Assembly: GCA_036376245.1 (NCBI GenBank)
Contig: DASVAS010000047.1
Coordinates: 1-64,000 of the forward strand
Length of the DNA stretch: 64,000 bases
Origin: DATARR01 sp036376245
GTDB taxonomy: Bacteria > Acidobacteriota > Thermoanaerobaculia > Multivoradales > UBA5704
Direction of reading: 5' to 3'
Part shown: positions 8,550 through 16,204 of the stretch, one piece after another
How positions within the stretch are numbered: the stretch's first letter is position 1
Layout: every line of letters begins with the position of its first letter
Notes under the pieces: generated by a model
The model's database searches: none
The model's input: only the letters and a program-made list of their open reading frames with translations
Told to the model about the DNA's origin: nothing
Made by a program: the position numbers and the translations under genes

Positions 8550-9051
8550 CCGTGAACCCGATCCGGCGGTTCGGTCCCTCCGGTGGCGTCATCAGCCGCC
8601 GGAGGGCGTCGAAGACCGCCTTGAACTGGCCGTCGTACCGCTCCTCCAACTCGTCAAGCCTCCGGATCAGGTCCGCCTGGGTGCTCATCACCTGCCTCAG
8701 GCGGACGAACGCCCGCATGATCTCGATGTTGACCCGCACCGCCTGCTGGCTGCGAAGCACGCTGGAGAGCATCGCCACCCCCTGCTCCGTGAATGCATAG
8801 GGAAGGTACCGCCGGCCGCCCCAACTTGAGGTCACAGATTGTGACCTCAAGATCTCGACCTCCTCCGAAGTGAGCTGGAACATGAAGTCCGGCGGAAACC
8901 GGTCGAGGTTCCTCTTGACAGCCTGGATCAGGGCCTTGGTCCCAACCCCGTACAGCGCGGCGATGTCCACATCCAGCATCACCTTCTCTTTCCTCAAGAA
9001 CACAATGCTCTGCTCGACCCTGCGTGTGAGCTGCCCAGCTTCAGAGTCCAT
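8542..9051 (-). CDS. ORF6N-domain protein
   Basis: A 169-residue protein with an N-terminal ORF6N domain, a DNA-binding module known from phage antirepressors and also common as solitary chromosomal genes. Landmarks are VMLDVDIAALYGV, VKRNLDRFP, FMFQLT, GGRRYLPYAFTEQGVAMLS and IMRAFVRLR; a coiled-coil tail follows. ATG 9051 is preferred because GGAG lies 7 bp upstream; TTG 9117 would translate the 5' palindrome. There are no phage genes around it. Three copies of one palindrome sit at its 3' end, inside the domain (reading LRSQSVTS) and just 5' of the start, suggesting autoregulation or a palindromic mobile unit. Confidence 0.85.
   Translation of the reverse strand: MDSEAGQLTRRVEQSIVFLRKEKVMLDVDIAALYGVGTKALIQAVKRNLDRFPPDFMFQLTSEEVEILRSQSVTSSWGGRRYLPYAFTEQGVAMLSSVLRSQQAVRVNIEIMRAFVRLRQVMSTQADLIRRLDELEERYDGQFKAVFDALRRLMTPPEGPNRRIGFTET
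8825..8851. repeat. ORF6N-associated palindrome, copy B (inside coding sequence)
   Basis: Inverted repeat with 12-bp perfect arms (CTTGAGGTCACA) and a 3-bp centre, located within the ORF6N gene, where it encodes LRSQSVTS on the minus strand. It differs from copies A and C by an A-to-G change compensated by the matching change in the other arm, so the palindrome is conserved even though the sequence has drifted. Confidence 0.85.
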
Positions 9052-9090
9052 CCACGGTCTCCAATAGGTAGGGTCGCGCCGCTCCATCCG

Positions 9091-9119
9091 GTTTGAGATC
9101 ACAGTTTGTGATCTCAAAC
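9091..9119. repeat. ORF6N-associated palindrome, copy C (5' of gene)
   Basis: Inverted repeat with 13-bp perfect arms (GTTTGAGATCACA) and a 3-bp centre. It lies 40 bp upstream of the preferred ORF6N start, where an operator would be expected. A -10-like TATAGG on the minus strand is at 9151-9156, so the palindrome would be in the early transcribed region. Confidence 0.85.
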
Positions 9120-9201
9120 GCCCAGATCGGGCGGCGAGACGGTTGGCCTACCTATAAAAAGACGTAAAAACTCGCTTCCATCGCTCAACTTTTTGCTTGG
9201 C

Positions 9202-10200
9202 TTAAACACGAGCCCGCCGCCGGGCCAGCCAGCGGACGATCAGCGGCAGCGCCAGGAGGCCCAGCAGGACCGCGAACCAGAGGGTGGCGCCGCGGATGAC
9301 CAGGGTGATCGAGCTGGCGTCGGCGGTGTCCAGGCCCTGGGCGTGGAGGAGGGCCGCGAGGGAGCCCTCGGCGGCTCCCAGCCCGCCGGGGAGCATGGAG
9401 ACGCCGCCCACGAAGTTCGCGGCGATGTAGTTGAAGACGGACAGCAGGAAGCCCACGTCCGGCACGTAGTCCCGCACCACCAGGTAGAACCCCACCCCTT
9501 CCGCCCCCCAGGCCACCACCGCCAGGACCAGCGCGAACAGGAGGAGGCCCGGCGAGAAGAGATCCCGCAGGCGGTCGTACATCTCCACCAGGTGCGGCAC
9601 GCGGGGACCCACCACGGGCAGCTTGCCGAGGAGCCGGAAGGCCCACTCCGCCCCCCGCCGCCAGGTCAGCGCGAGCGATGCCACGGCCACACCGCTCAGG
9701 CCGGCAACGGCGAACCAGGGACCGCCGGGGAAGGGGAGCGCTCCCAGAGCCAGCAGCGCCACCACGCCCAGCACGTCCGTGAGGCGCTCGGCCAGCACCG
9801 CCGGGACGACCCGCAGCGCCGGCCCTCCCCCCAGCTCCCGCACCAGCCAGGCCTTCCCCAGCTCCCCGGCCTTGCCGGGCGTCACCGACAGCAGGAACCC
9901 CACCAGGAAGACCGCGAGGCTCCTTCCTGCCGGCAGCGGCACTTCCAGCCGCCGCAGGTAGGCCTGCCAGCGGACGAACCGGAGGATGTAGTTGACGAGG
10001 GAGAGTCCGAGGACGGGGACGAGAAGGCGGAGATCGAAGCCGCGGAGGCTCTCGGCCAGCTCCCGCGGGTTCGCGGTCAGGGCGAGCCCCAGGACCACGA
10101 GCAACCCCAGGGCCAGCGGCACGAGGAGCCGCCGGCCGAGCCGCTCCAGGCCCGTGCCGCCCGTCTCGGGCCCCGTCTCCGGGGATATGTCGGGGATCAG
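9202..10200 (-). CDS. Lysylphosphatidylglycerol synthase TM-region/flippase-like protein (UPF0104)
   Basis: Integral membrane protein of about 332 residues with 7-8 hydrophobic segments and the family landmarks NYILRFVRWQAYLRRL, SVTPGKAGELGKAWLV, AERLTDVLG and GGVSMLPGGLGAAEGSLAALL. This family (PF03706) includes flippase domains for lipids and glycolipids. No ATG, GTG or TTG is well placed. The best start is CTG 10200, which forms a CTGA overlap with the DUF362 stop and has AGAAGG a few bases upstream; a GTG further upstream inside DUF362 is the alternative. It is the last gene of the pair with DUF362. Confidence 0.8.
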   Translation of the reverse strand: MIPDISPETGPETGGTGLERLGRRLLVPLALGLLVVLGLALTANPRELAESLRGFDLRLLVPVLGLSLVNYILRFVRWQAYLRRLEVPLPAGRSLAVFLVGFLLSVTPGKAGELGKAWLVRELGGGPALRVVPAVLAERLTDVLGVVALLALGALPFPGGPWFAVAGLSGVAVASLALTWRRGAEWAFRLLGKLPVVGPRVPHLVEMYDRLRDLFSPGLLLFALVLAVVAWGAEGVGFYLVVRDYVPDVGFLLSVFNYIAANFVGGVSMLPGGLGAAEGSLAALLHAQGLDTADASSITLVIRGATLWFAVLLGLLALPLIVRWLARRRARV

Positions 10201-11312
10201 GCCGCCTTCTCTTCTTCCCGGACCGCCTCCGGGTACTGCTCGAAGAGGCGCATCCACTTGCTGGTCTTCCGATACTGCTCGATGCGGCGCTTGCCCACCG
10301 TCGGGTACCACGCGAAGTCGTGGTAGAAGTACGAGCCGAACACGAAGAAGTAGACCAGCGGCGTCCGGAACAGCAGCTTCTGGAGACCCTTCAGCGGCCC
10401 GAACCAGACCAGGTCGCCGAAGCGGGAGACCGCGTTGTCCCCCACCGAGAAGCGGAAGTTCCACTTCGAGACGTCCTCGCCCACCACCTCGATGTCCCGC
10501 GGATCGCCGACGCCCAGCCCGGCGTCGTGCGCCAGCCGGATGTAGGGGATCGACATCGGATCGAAGCCCATGATCTTGGCCGCCACGGCGTCGATCGCCA
10601 CCTGGTCGCCCGAGGCCATCATGAAGTCCTTTTCCACGGGGATCATGGTCCGCGGGCCGGGGCCGTTGCCGCAGGTCGTGCCGTCCTTGACGGCGAAGAT
10701 CCCCGAGTGGATCTCCTTCTGGATCGTCAGCAGGTCCACCAGCGTCTCATGGATGTAGGAGTGCGTGTAGTGCCGGCGGGTGTTGAGCAGGCCGCCGAAG
10801 GCGTTCTTCATCGCCCCGGTGGTGGTGGTGTAGATGTGGCACTTCACCGTCGGCAGGTGGACGATGTTCTTGCCGAGGAAGAACTCGGGGATGGTGATCC
10901 CCTCGGGGTAGATCTTCGGCAGCACCAGCATCTTGCCCTTCGGCTTGTAGGTGATCCACTTCAGGTCGTTCTCGAAACAGTTGTAGCGCACCGGCACGTG
11001 GTGCTTGTCCAGCACCGGCAGGTAGCGGTTCAGCCGCTCGCCCTTCTTGGGATCGGTGACGACCGTATTGTTCTGGACGCAGACCTGGTCCGTATAGCCG
11101 TCCGCCCGCAGCTTGAGGATGGTCCCTTCGAGCTGCCAGGGCGTGGTGTTCGCCCCGGGGAACGGGAAGTGCCAGGAGATGTTGTCCTTGAGGATGGTGG
11201 TGGCGCCAGGGGCGAGGTGCCGCTTCACCTCGGCCATTTCCATGGTGCGCCCGACGTCCTCCAGGACGCTCTCGGGCTGGGTCTTCAAAACGGCGACGCG
11301 GGCTTTGGCCAT
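10197..11312 (-). CDS. DUF362 domain-containing protein
   Basis: A 371-residue protein of the DUF362 family, whose biochemical role is unknown. It contains family-type segments such as ARVAVLKTQPESV near the N-terminus, LKDNISWHFPFPGANTTPW, IVHLPTVKCHIYTTTTGAMKN and ASGDQVAIDAVAAKIMG. No ferredoxin cysteine motif is visible, unlike some family members. ATG 11312 has GGAGAG upstream. The mRNA leader contains a perfect 25-bp inverted repeat and a TATAAT -10 box lies 61-66 bp before the start. It is followed, with a 4-bp overlap, by a flippase-like membrane protein, suggesting a role in envelope or lipid-linked metabolism. Confidence 0.8.
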   Translation of the reverse strand: MAKARVAVLKTQPESVLEDVGRTMEMAEVKRHLAPGATTILKDNISWHFPFPGANTTPWQLEGTILKLRADGYTDQVCVQNNTVVTDPKKGERLNRYLPVLDKHHVPVRYNCFENDLKWITYKPKGKMLVLPKIYPEGITIPEFFLGKNIVHLPTVKCHIYTTTTGAMKNAFGGLLNTRRHYTHSYIHETLVDLLTIQKEIHSGIFAVKDGTTCGNGPGPRTMIPVEKDFMMASGDQVAIDAVAAKIMGFDPMSIPYIRLAHDAGLGVGDPRDIEVVGEDVSKWNFRFSVGDNAVSRFGDLVWFGPLKGLQKLLFRTPLVYFFVFGSYFYHDFAWYPTVGKRRIEQYRKTSKWMRLFEQYPEAVREEEKAA

Positions 11313-11340
11313 GAAACTCTCTCCGGATTTGAATCGATGT

Positions 11341-11365
11341 CCTTCCGCCGCGGCGCGGCGGAAGG
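11341..11365. promoter_or_regulatory. Perfect inverted repeat in DUF362 leader
   Basis: Two 12-bp arms (CCTTCCGCCGCG and complement) around one central G, lying between the probable -10 box (11373-11378) and the DUF362 start (11312). It could be an operator or a strong hairpin controlling translation. Confidence 0.6.
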
Positions 11366-11372
11366 GCCTTAC

Positions 11373-11378
11373 ATTATA
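11373..11378 (-). promoter_or_regulatory. -10 box for DUF362/flippase operon
   Basis: TATAAT consensus on the minus strand, 61 bp upstream of the DUF362 ATG. No clear -35 box is seen at the normal spacing. Confidence 0.55.
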
Positions 11379-11465
11379 ACCGGTCCCTGAACCGGCGATT
11401 GACGCGGGCCGGCTGGAGGGTATAGCGTCTCTTCAAGTACAGATTCAAAGCAAGGGGAGAGAGGA

Positions 11466-11480
11466 CGTCACCTGGTGACG
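11466..11480. promoter_or_regulatory. 15-bp palindrome before lipoprotein start
   Basis: CGTCACC-T-GGTGACG, perfect 7-bp arms around one base, ending 5 bp before ATG 11486. It would sequester the ribosome binding region if it folded, or act as an operator. A -10-like TATAGC lies about 45 bp upstream. Confidence 0.45.
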
Positions 11481-11485
11481 CCGCC

Positions 11486-12073
11486 ATGAAGAGATTGTCC
11501 GCATATCTCGCGCTGCCGCTCGCGGCGGTGCTGGCCGTGGGCTGCAAAGCGGGCCCGAAGGGGTTCATGCCGCTCGAGACCGGCCACAAGGTTGTCTACG
11601 AGGTCGAGTACGCGGGCCTGCTCGGCGCCGTCCAGCGGGCCGAGGCCGTCCAGCGCGTGGAAGAGAAGACCAGGATCGGCGGACACGAGTACTTCCGGAT
11701 CGTAACGGCCATCAAGGGGATCCCCGGACACGTCACCGACACCTACTACCAGCGGTTCGCCGCCGACGGGCTCCATGAGGTGCGGTACGTCGATGGCCGG
11801 CCCGTGGACTACCTCTCCATCCCCTGGCCTCTGAAAGTCGGAAAGGCCTGGCTGTACAACGACGGGTTGACTGAGATGACCTGCCGGGTGGAGGAGCGGG
11901 CGTCGGCGGTCCTGCCGGAGAGGACCTATGAGGACGCCTGGAAGATCTCCTGCTACAGCGTGGGGAGCGGCTTCAAGGAACAGACGTACCTGGTCGAGGG
12001 CGTGGGAGAGGTGAGGATCCTGCAGGATTTCGGCTCCCTCAAGATCGAGATGCGGCTGCGGGAAGCGGGTTGA
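11486..12073 (+). CDS. Predicted lipoprotein of unknown function
   Basis: A 195-residue protein starting with a lipoprotein signal peptide: MKR, a hydrophobic stretch and a lipobox ending in AVGC (Cys20). The mature part is a predicted beta-rich domain with FMPLETGHKVVYEVEY near its start and repeated strand-like segments, resembling proteins that read as TapB/DUF3108-like outer-envelope domains; I do not recognise a specific family. It stands alone between two oppositely oriented operons and its stop is 7 bp from the stop of the convergent exonuclease gene. A palindrome sits just before the ATG. Confidence 0.75.
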   Translation: MKRLSAYLALPLAAVLAVGCKAGPKGFMPLETGHKVVYEVEYAGLLGAVQRAEAVQRVEEKTRIGGHEYFRIVTAIKGIPGHVTDTYYQRFAADGLHEVRYVDGRPVDYLSIPWPLKVGKAWLYNDGLTEMTCRVEERASAVLPERTYEDAWKISCYSVGSGFKEQTYLVEGVGEVRILQDFGSLKIEMRLREAG

Positions 12074-12079
12074 GGGAAG

Positions 12080-12970
12080 TCAGGCCCGGAAGCTCACCCG
12101 CTCCCGGATCCTGTTGAACCCCAGGCGGCCGAAGAGCTCCTCGATCCGGGCCGGATCGGCGCCGCGGAGCTCCAGGTCCGCCAGCTTCCCCCGCACGCCC
12201 GGAACCTCGCGGGACACGGTGGCAAGCTGCTTGGAGAGGAAGGCGATCTCCCGGCCGGCCGCCAGCTTGGCGTGCAGGGACCTGGCCCCCCGGATGGGCA
12301 GCGAGGGCAGCTCGTCCAGCTTCGCGTAGAGGTCCTCCAGGTGGCCGAAGCGGGCCAGCAGCTCCGCCGCCGACTTGCCGCCGATCCCCTTGATGCCCGG
12401 GATGTTGTCCACCGTGTCCCCGGCCAGCCCCAGGTAGTCGGTGATCTGGTCGGGCCGCACGCCGAACTTCTCGAACACCCCCCGCGGGTCGAGGCGGATC
12501 TCCTTGGCGAAATCGAGGAGGACGGTCCGCTCGTCGACGAGCTGCGCCAGGTCCTTGTCGGAGGTCACGATGACGGCGCCGTGGCCGCCTGCCTCCAGAT
12601 CGCGGAGGAGGGCGCCGATGAGGTCGTCGGCCTCGTAGCGGTCGTCGATGAAGGTGGCCGCGCCCAGGGCCGCCGCGATCTCCAGGCAGGTGTCGATCTG
12701 CGCCTCCAGCTCCGGCGGCGGCGCCACCCGCTGCTCCTTGTAGGCGGGATAGATCTCGTTGCGGAAGCTGCCGTTGAGGTTGCGGTCGAAGGCCACGGCG
12801 AGGTGGGTGGGCTTCTCGTCCGCGATCAGCTTGAGGAGGAACGAGGTGAAGCCGTAGGACGCCGCCGCGGGGCTGCCGTCCGGCGTCTTGATGCTGGACG
12901 GCAGCGAGAAGTGCGCCCGGAAGATGTACGGGCTGGCGTCCACCAGGTGGACCGTCGCCATGGCCCTCAC
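12080..12970 (-). CDS. 5'-3' exonuclease (Pol I N-terminal domain homologue)
   Basis: Stand-alone 5'-3' exonuclease/flap endonuclease of about 296 residues. Metal-binding and structural motifs are visible: VDASPYIFRAHFS, AFDRNLNGSFRNEIYPAYK, DRYEADDLIGALL, VTSDKDLAQLV and the helix-hairpin-helix GDTVDNIPGIKGIGGKSAAELL. Such proteins trim RNA primers and flaps. GTG 12970 overlaps the DegT gene stop (GTGA); ATG 12961 three codons later is equally possible, with GGAG 10 bp upstream. Pairing with an aminotransferase gene seems to be an operon of convenience. Confidence 0.9.
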   Translation of the reverse strand: MRAMATVHLVDASPYIFRAHFSLPSSIKTPDGSPAAASYGFTSFLLKLIADEKPTHLAVAFDRNLNGSFRNEIYPAYKEQRVAPPPELEAQIDTCLEIAAALGAATFIDDRYEADDLIGALLRDLEAGGHGAVIVTSDKDLAQLVDERTVLLDFAKEIRLDPRGVFEKFGVRPDQITDYLGLAGDTVDNIPGIKGIGGKSAAELLARFGHLEDLYAKLDELPSLPIRGARSLHAKLAAGREIAFLSKQLATVSREVPGVRGKLADLELRGADPARIEELFGRLGFNRIRERVSFRA

Positions 12971-14076
12971 GCTCCGAAGAAGCCGCGCACCGCCGACCCC
13001 ACCGCCTCGACCTCCTCGTTGGTCAGCTCGGGGAAGACGGGCAGGCAGAGCACTTCTCCGGCGGCGGCGGTGGAGACGGGCAGGTCCCCGTCGCGGGCGT
13101 CCACCAGGCCGGCCATGGCGGGCTGCTGGTGGAGCGGCGAGGGGTAGTGGACGGCGGCGGCGATCCCCCGCTCCTTGAGGTGCGCCATCAGCTCGTCCCG
13201 CCGCGCGCTGCGGACGGTGAACTGGTGGTAGACGCTCCGCACCTCCGGCGGGTCCGGGATGATCCGCAGGTCGCCCACGCCGGCGAGGGCGCCGTGGTAG
13301 CGGCAGGCGATCTCCCCGCGGCGGGCGTTGTCCTCGTCCAGCAGGGCCAGCCGGCAGTTCAGGACGGCGGCCTGCAGGCTGTCGAGACGGCTGTTGGTGC
13401 CGATCTCGTGATGGGTGTAGCGCACCGTCTGGCCGTGGTTGGCGTAGCTGAACACCTTGCGGGCCAGCTCGGCGTCGTTGCTGGTCACCGCGCCGCCGTC
13501 GCCGAAGCAGCCCAGGTTCTTGGTGGGGTAGAAGCTCCAGGCCGCGAGCCGGCCGAAGCCGCCCACCCGCCGGCCCTTCCAGCGGGCGCCGTGGGCCTGC
13601 GCGGCGTCCTCCAGCAGCCAGAGCCCCCGCCGCTCGCAGAGGGCGAGGATGGCGTCGACGTCGAACGGCCGGCCGTAGAGGTGGACGCCGATGATCCCCA
13701 CCGTCCGCTCCGTCACCCGCGCCGCGGTGTCCCGCGGATCGAGGTTCAGGGTCTCGGGATCGACGTCGGCGAAGACCACCTTGCCGCCGAGCAGCGCCAC
13801 CGCCTCGGCCGTGGCGAAGAAGCTGAAGGCCGGGACGATCACCTCGTCCCCCGGCTGCATGCCGAGAGCCCGCAAGGCGATGATCAGAGCGTCGGTACCG
13901 TTGCCGAGGCCGACGCAGGCCTCGACCTCAAGATACGAGGCGAAGGCCTTTTCGAACTCCCGGACCTCGGGGCCCAGGATGAAGGAGGACTCGTCGAGGA
14001 TGCGCTTCCAGCGCTCCTGGAGCTGAGGGTCGATGCGCCGCCGCACGCGGCCGAGGTCGAGGATGGGTACGTTCAC
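12967..14076 (-). CDS. DegT/DnrJ/EryC1/StrS family aminotransferase
   Basis: PLP-dependent sugar aminotransferase fold, 369 residues. Seen are GLGNGTDALIIALRALG (cofactor phosphate region), VIVPAFSFFATAEAV, EDAAQAHGA with Asp157, and SFYPTKNLGCFGDGGAV with the Schiff-base Lys186. Family members aminate nucleotide-linked keto-sugars, for example for O-antigen or antibiotic sugars. The acceptor sugar cannot be inferred here, as no sugar dehydratase is adjacent. The start is GTG. The gene is divergent from acsA. Confidence 0.9.
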   Translation of the reverse strand: MNVPILDLGRVRRRIDPQLQERWKRILDESSFILGPEVREFEKAFASYLEVEACVGLGNGTDALIIALRALGMQPGDEVIVPAFSFFATAEAVALLGGKVVFADVDPETLNLDPRDTAARVTERTVGIIGVHLYGRPFDVDAILALCERRGLWLLEDAAQAHGARWKGRRVGGFGRLAAWSFYPTKNLGCFGDGGAVTSNDAELARKVFSYANHGQTVRYTHHEIGTNSRLDSLQAAVLNCRLALLDEDNARRGEIACRYHGALAGVGDLRIIPDPPEVRSVYHQFTVRSARRDELMAHLKERGIAAAVHYPSPLHQQPAMAGLVDARDGDLPVSTAAAGEVLCLPVFPELTNEEVEAVGSAVRGFFGA

Positions 14077-14120
14077 GAGGTCGGCATTGTATAGGATTGC
14101 GATCTGGAGGAACGACGCCC

Positions 14121-16058
14121 ATGATCCCCGTCAAGCCCCACATCGCCGAGCGAGCCTACGTCAAGAGCCTGGCCGAGTATCGCGAGATGTACCGCCGGTC
14201 CGTCGAGGACCCGGTGAATTTCTGGCGGGAGGCTGCCGGTATCCTCGACTGGTTCCATCCGCCGCGCAACATCGTGGACGTGGACATGGAGGAGGTGGAT
14301 TTCGCCTGGTTCTCCGGCGGGCGCCTCAACGCCTGCTACAACTGCGTCGACCGCCACCTGCCCACCCGCGGCGAGCAGACGGCCATCATCTGGGCCGGCG
14401 ACGAGCCCGGCGACTACCGGTACATCTCCTACCGCGAGGTCAAGCACAACGTCGCCCGCATCGCCAACGTCCTCCTCCATCACGGGGTCCGCAAGGGGGA
14501 CCGCGTCTGCATCTACCTCCCCATGATCCCCGAGCTGCCCTACACCATGCTGGCCTGCGCCCGCATCGGCGCCGTCCACTCGGTGGTCTTCGCCGGCTTC
14601 TCCGCCGAGTCCCTGCGCGACCGCATCCTGGACGCCGGCTGCAAGGTGGTGGTGACGGCCAACGAGGGATTGCGCGGCGGCCGGCGCATCCCCCTGAAGG
14701 CGACCGTCGACCAGGCCGTCGAGGGCCTGTCCATGGTGGAGAAAGTCCTCGTCGCCCGCCGCACCGACAAGGAAGTGCCCATGCGGTCCGGCCGCGACCT
14801 CTGGCTGGAGGAGGAGACCGAGAAGCAGCGCTCCACCTGCCCGGTGGAGTGGATGGCCACGGAGGACCCGCTTTACATCCTCTACACCTCGGGCTCCACG
14901 GGAAAGCCCAAGGGCGTGCTGCACACCACCGGCGGCTATCTGGTCTACGCCGCCATGACCCACAAGTACGTCTTCGACTACCACCCGGGCGACATCTACT
15001 GCTGCGCCGCCGACATCGGCTGGGTCACCGGCCACAGCTACATCCTCTACGGACCGCTGGCCAACGGCGCCACCACGGTGATGTTCGAGTCCATCCCCAC
15101 CTACCCGGACGCCGGGCGGTACTGGCGCATGGTGGACGACCTCGGGATCAACATCTTCTATACGGCGCCGACCGCCATCCGGGCCATCGCCCGCGCCGGC
15201 GACGAGTGGGTGAAACGCTACCAGCGCACCTCCCTGCGCATCCTGGGATCGGTCGGCGAGCCGATCAATCCGGAAGTCTGGCTCTGGTACCACGACGTAG
15301 TGGGGGAGGGCCGCTGCGCCGTGGTGGACACCTGGTGGCAGACGGAGACCGGCGGCATCCTCATCACCCCGCTGCCGGGCGCCACCCCCTGCAAGCCCGG
15401 CTCGGCCACGCTCCCCTTCTTCGGCGTCCGCCCGGTGCTGGTGGACGACCAGGGCAACGAGCTGGAGGGCAACAACGTCTCGGGCAACCTCTGCCTGCGG
15501 GGCACCTGGCCGGGGCAGGCGCGCACGATCTACGGCGACCACCGGCGGTTCCGCCAGACCTACTTCACTCAGTTCCCCGGCCTCTACTTCACCGGCGACG
15601 GCTGCCGCCGCGACCAGGACGGCTACTACTGGATCACCGGCCGCGTCGACGACGTCCTCAACGTCTCCGGCCACCGGCTGGGCACGGCGGAGATCGAGAG
15701 CGCCCTGGTGGCCCACGAGGCGGTGGCCGAGGCGGCGGTGGTCGGCTTCCCCCACGACATCAAGGGGACGGGCATCTTCGCCTACGTCAACGTCACGCCC
15801 GAATACGAGACCTGGGACCCCGAGGAGCTGATCGGCATGCTCAAGGAGCAGGTGCGGCACGCCATCGGCGCCATCGCCACCCCGGACCGCATCCAGATCG
15901 CCGCCGGCCTGCCCAAGACCCGCTCGGGCAAGATCATGCGCCGCATCCTGCGCAAGATCGCCGCCGGCGAGTACGAGGAGCTGGGCGACATCACCACCCT
16001 GGCCGATCCCTCGGTGGTGGAGAAGCTGGTGGACGATCACCGTTCGGCATCCGTATGA
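14121..16058 (+). CDS. acsA: Acetyl-CoA synthetase (AMP-forming)
   Basis: Activates acetate to acetyl-CoA via acetyl-AMP. The 645 residues match the family (about 650). Motifs seen are the N-terminal FWREAAGILDWF, adenylation loop YTSGSTGKPKG, WWQTETGG, GDGCRRDQDGYYWITGRVDD and the C-terminal PKTRSGKIMRR, whose lysine is the acetylation-controlled catalytic residue in homologues. ATG 14121 is chosen over TTG 14097, because GGAGG lies about 10 bp upstream. A TATAGG -10-like sequence is at 14090-14095 in the short gap from the divergent aminotransferase gene. Confidence 0.95.
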   Translation: MIPVKPHIAERAYVKSLAEYREMYRRSVEDPVNFWREAAGILDWFHPPRNIVDVDMEEVDFAWFSGGRLNACYNCVDRHLPTRGEQTAIIWAGDEPGDYRYISYREVKHNVARIANVLLHHGVRKGDRVCIYLPMIPELPYTMLACARIGAVHSVVFAGFSAESLRDRILDAGCKVVVTANEGLRGGRRIPLKATVDQAVEGLSMVEKVLVARRTDKEVPMRSGRDLWLEEETEKQRSTCPVEWMATEDPLYILYTSGSTGKPKGVLHTTGGYLVYAAMTHKYVFDYHPGDIYCCAADIGWVTGHSYILYGPLANGATTVMFESIPTYPDAGRYWRMVDDLGINIFYTAPTAIRAIARAGDEWVKRYQRTSLRILGSVGEPINPEVWLWYHDVVGEGRCAVVDTWWQTETGGILITPLPGATPCKPGSATLPFFGVRPVLVDDQGNELEGNNVSGNLCLRGTWPGQARTIYGDHRRFRQTYFTQFPGLYFTGDGCRRDQDGYYWITGRVDDVLNVSGHRLGTAEIESALVAHEAVAEAAVVGFPHDIKGTGIFAYVNVTPEYETWDPEELIGMLKEQVRHAIGAIATPDRIQIAAGLPKTRSGKIMRRILRKIAAGEYEELGDITTLADPSVVEKLVDDHRSASV

Positions 16059-16204
16059 CGAAATGGCTCCCCTTGCGCGCGGAGCCGTGATAGACTGGTA
16101 TGGCATAAACGAGTTGAGGCTTCTTCTCTCCGGGCTGCGCGGTTTCCCAGCCGCCGGCTCCTGTCAAGGCCAGGACGCGTGACCACCCGATCCTGAAGCT
16201 CCTC

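Noticed and set aside
8542..9117. Prophage remnant
   Set aside because: An ORF6N domain alone is common in non-phage contexts; no integrase, capsid or lysis gene is nearby.
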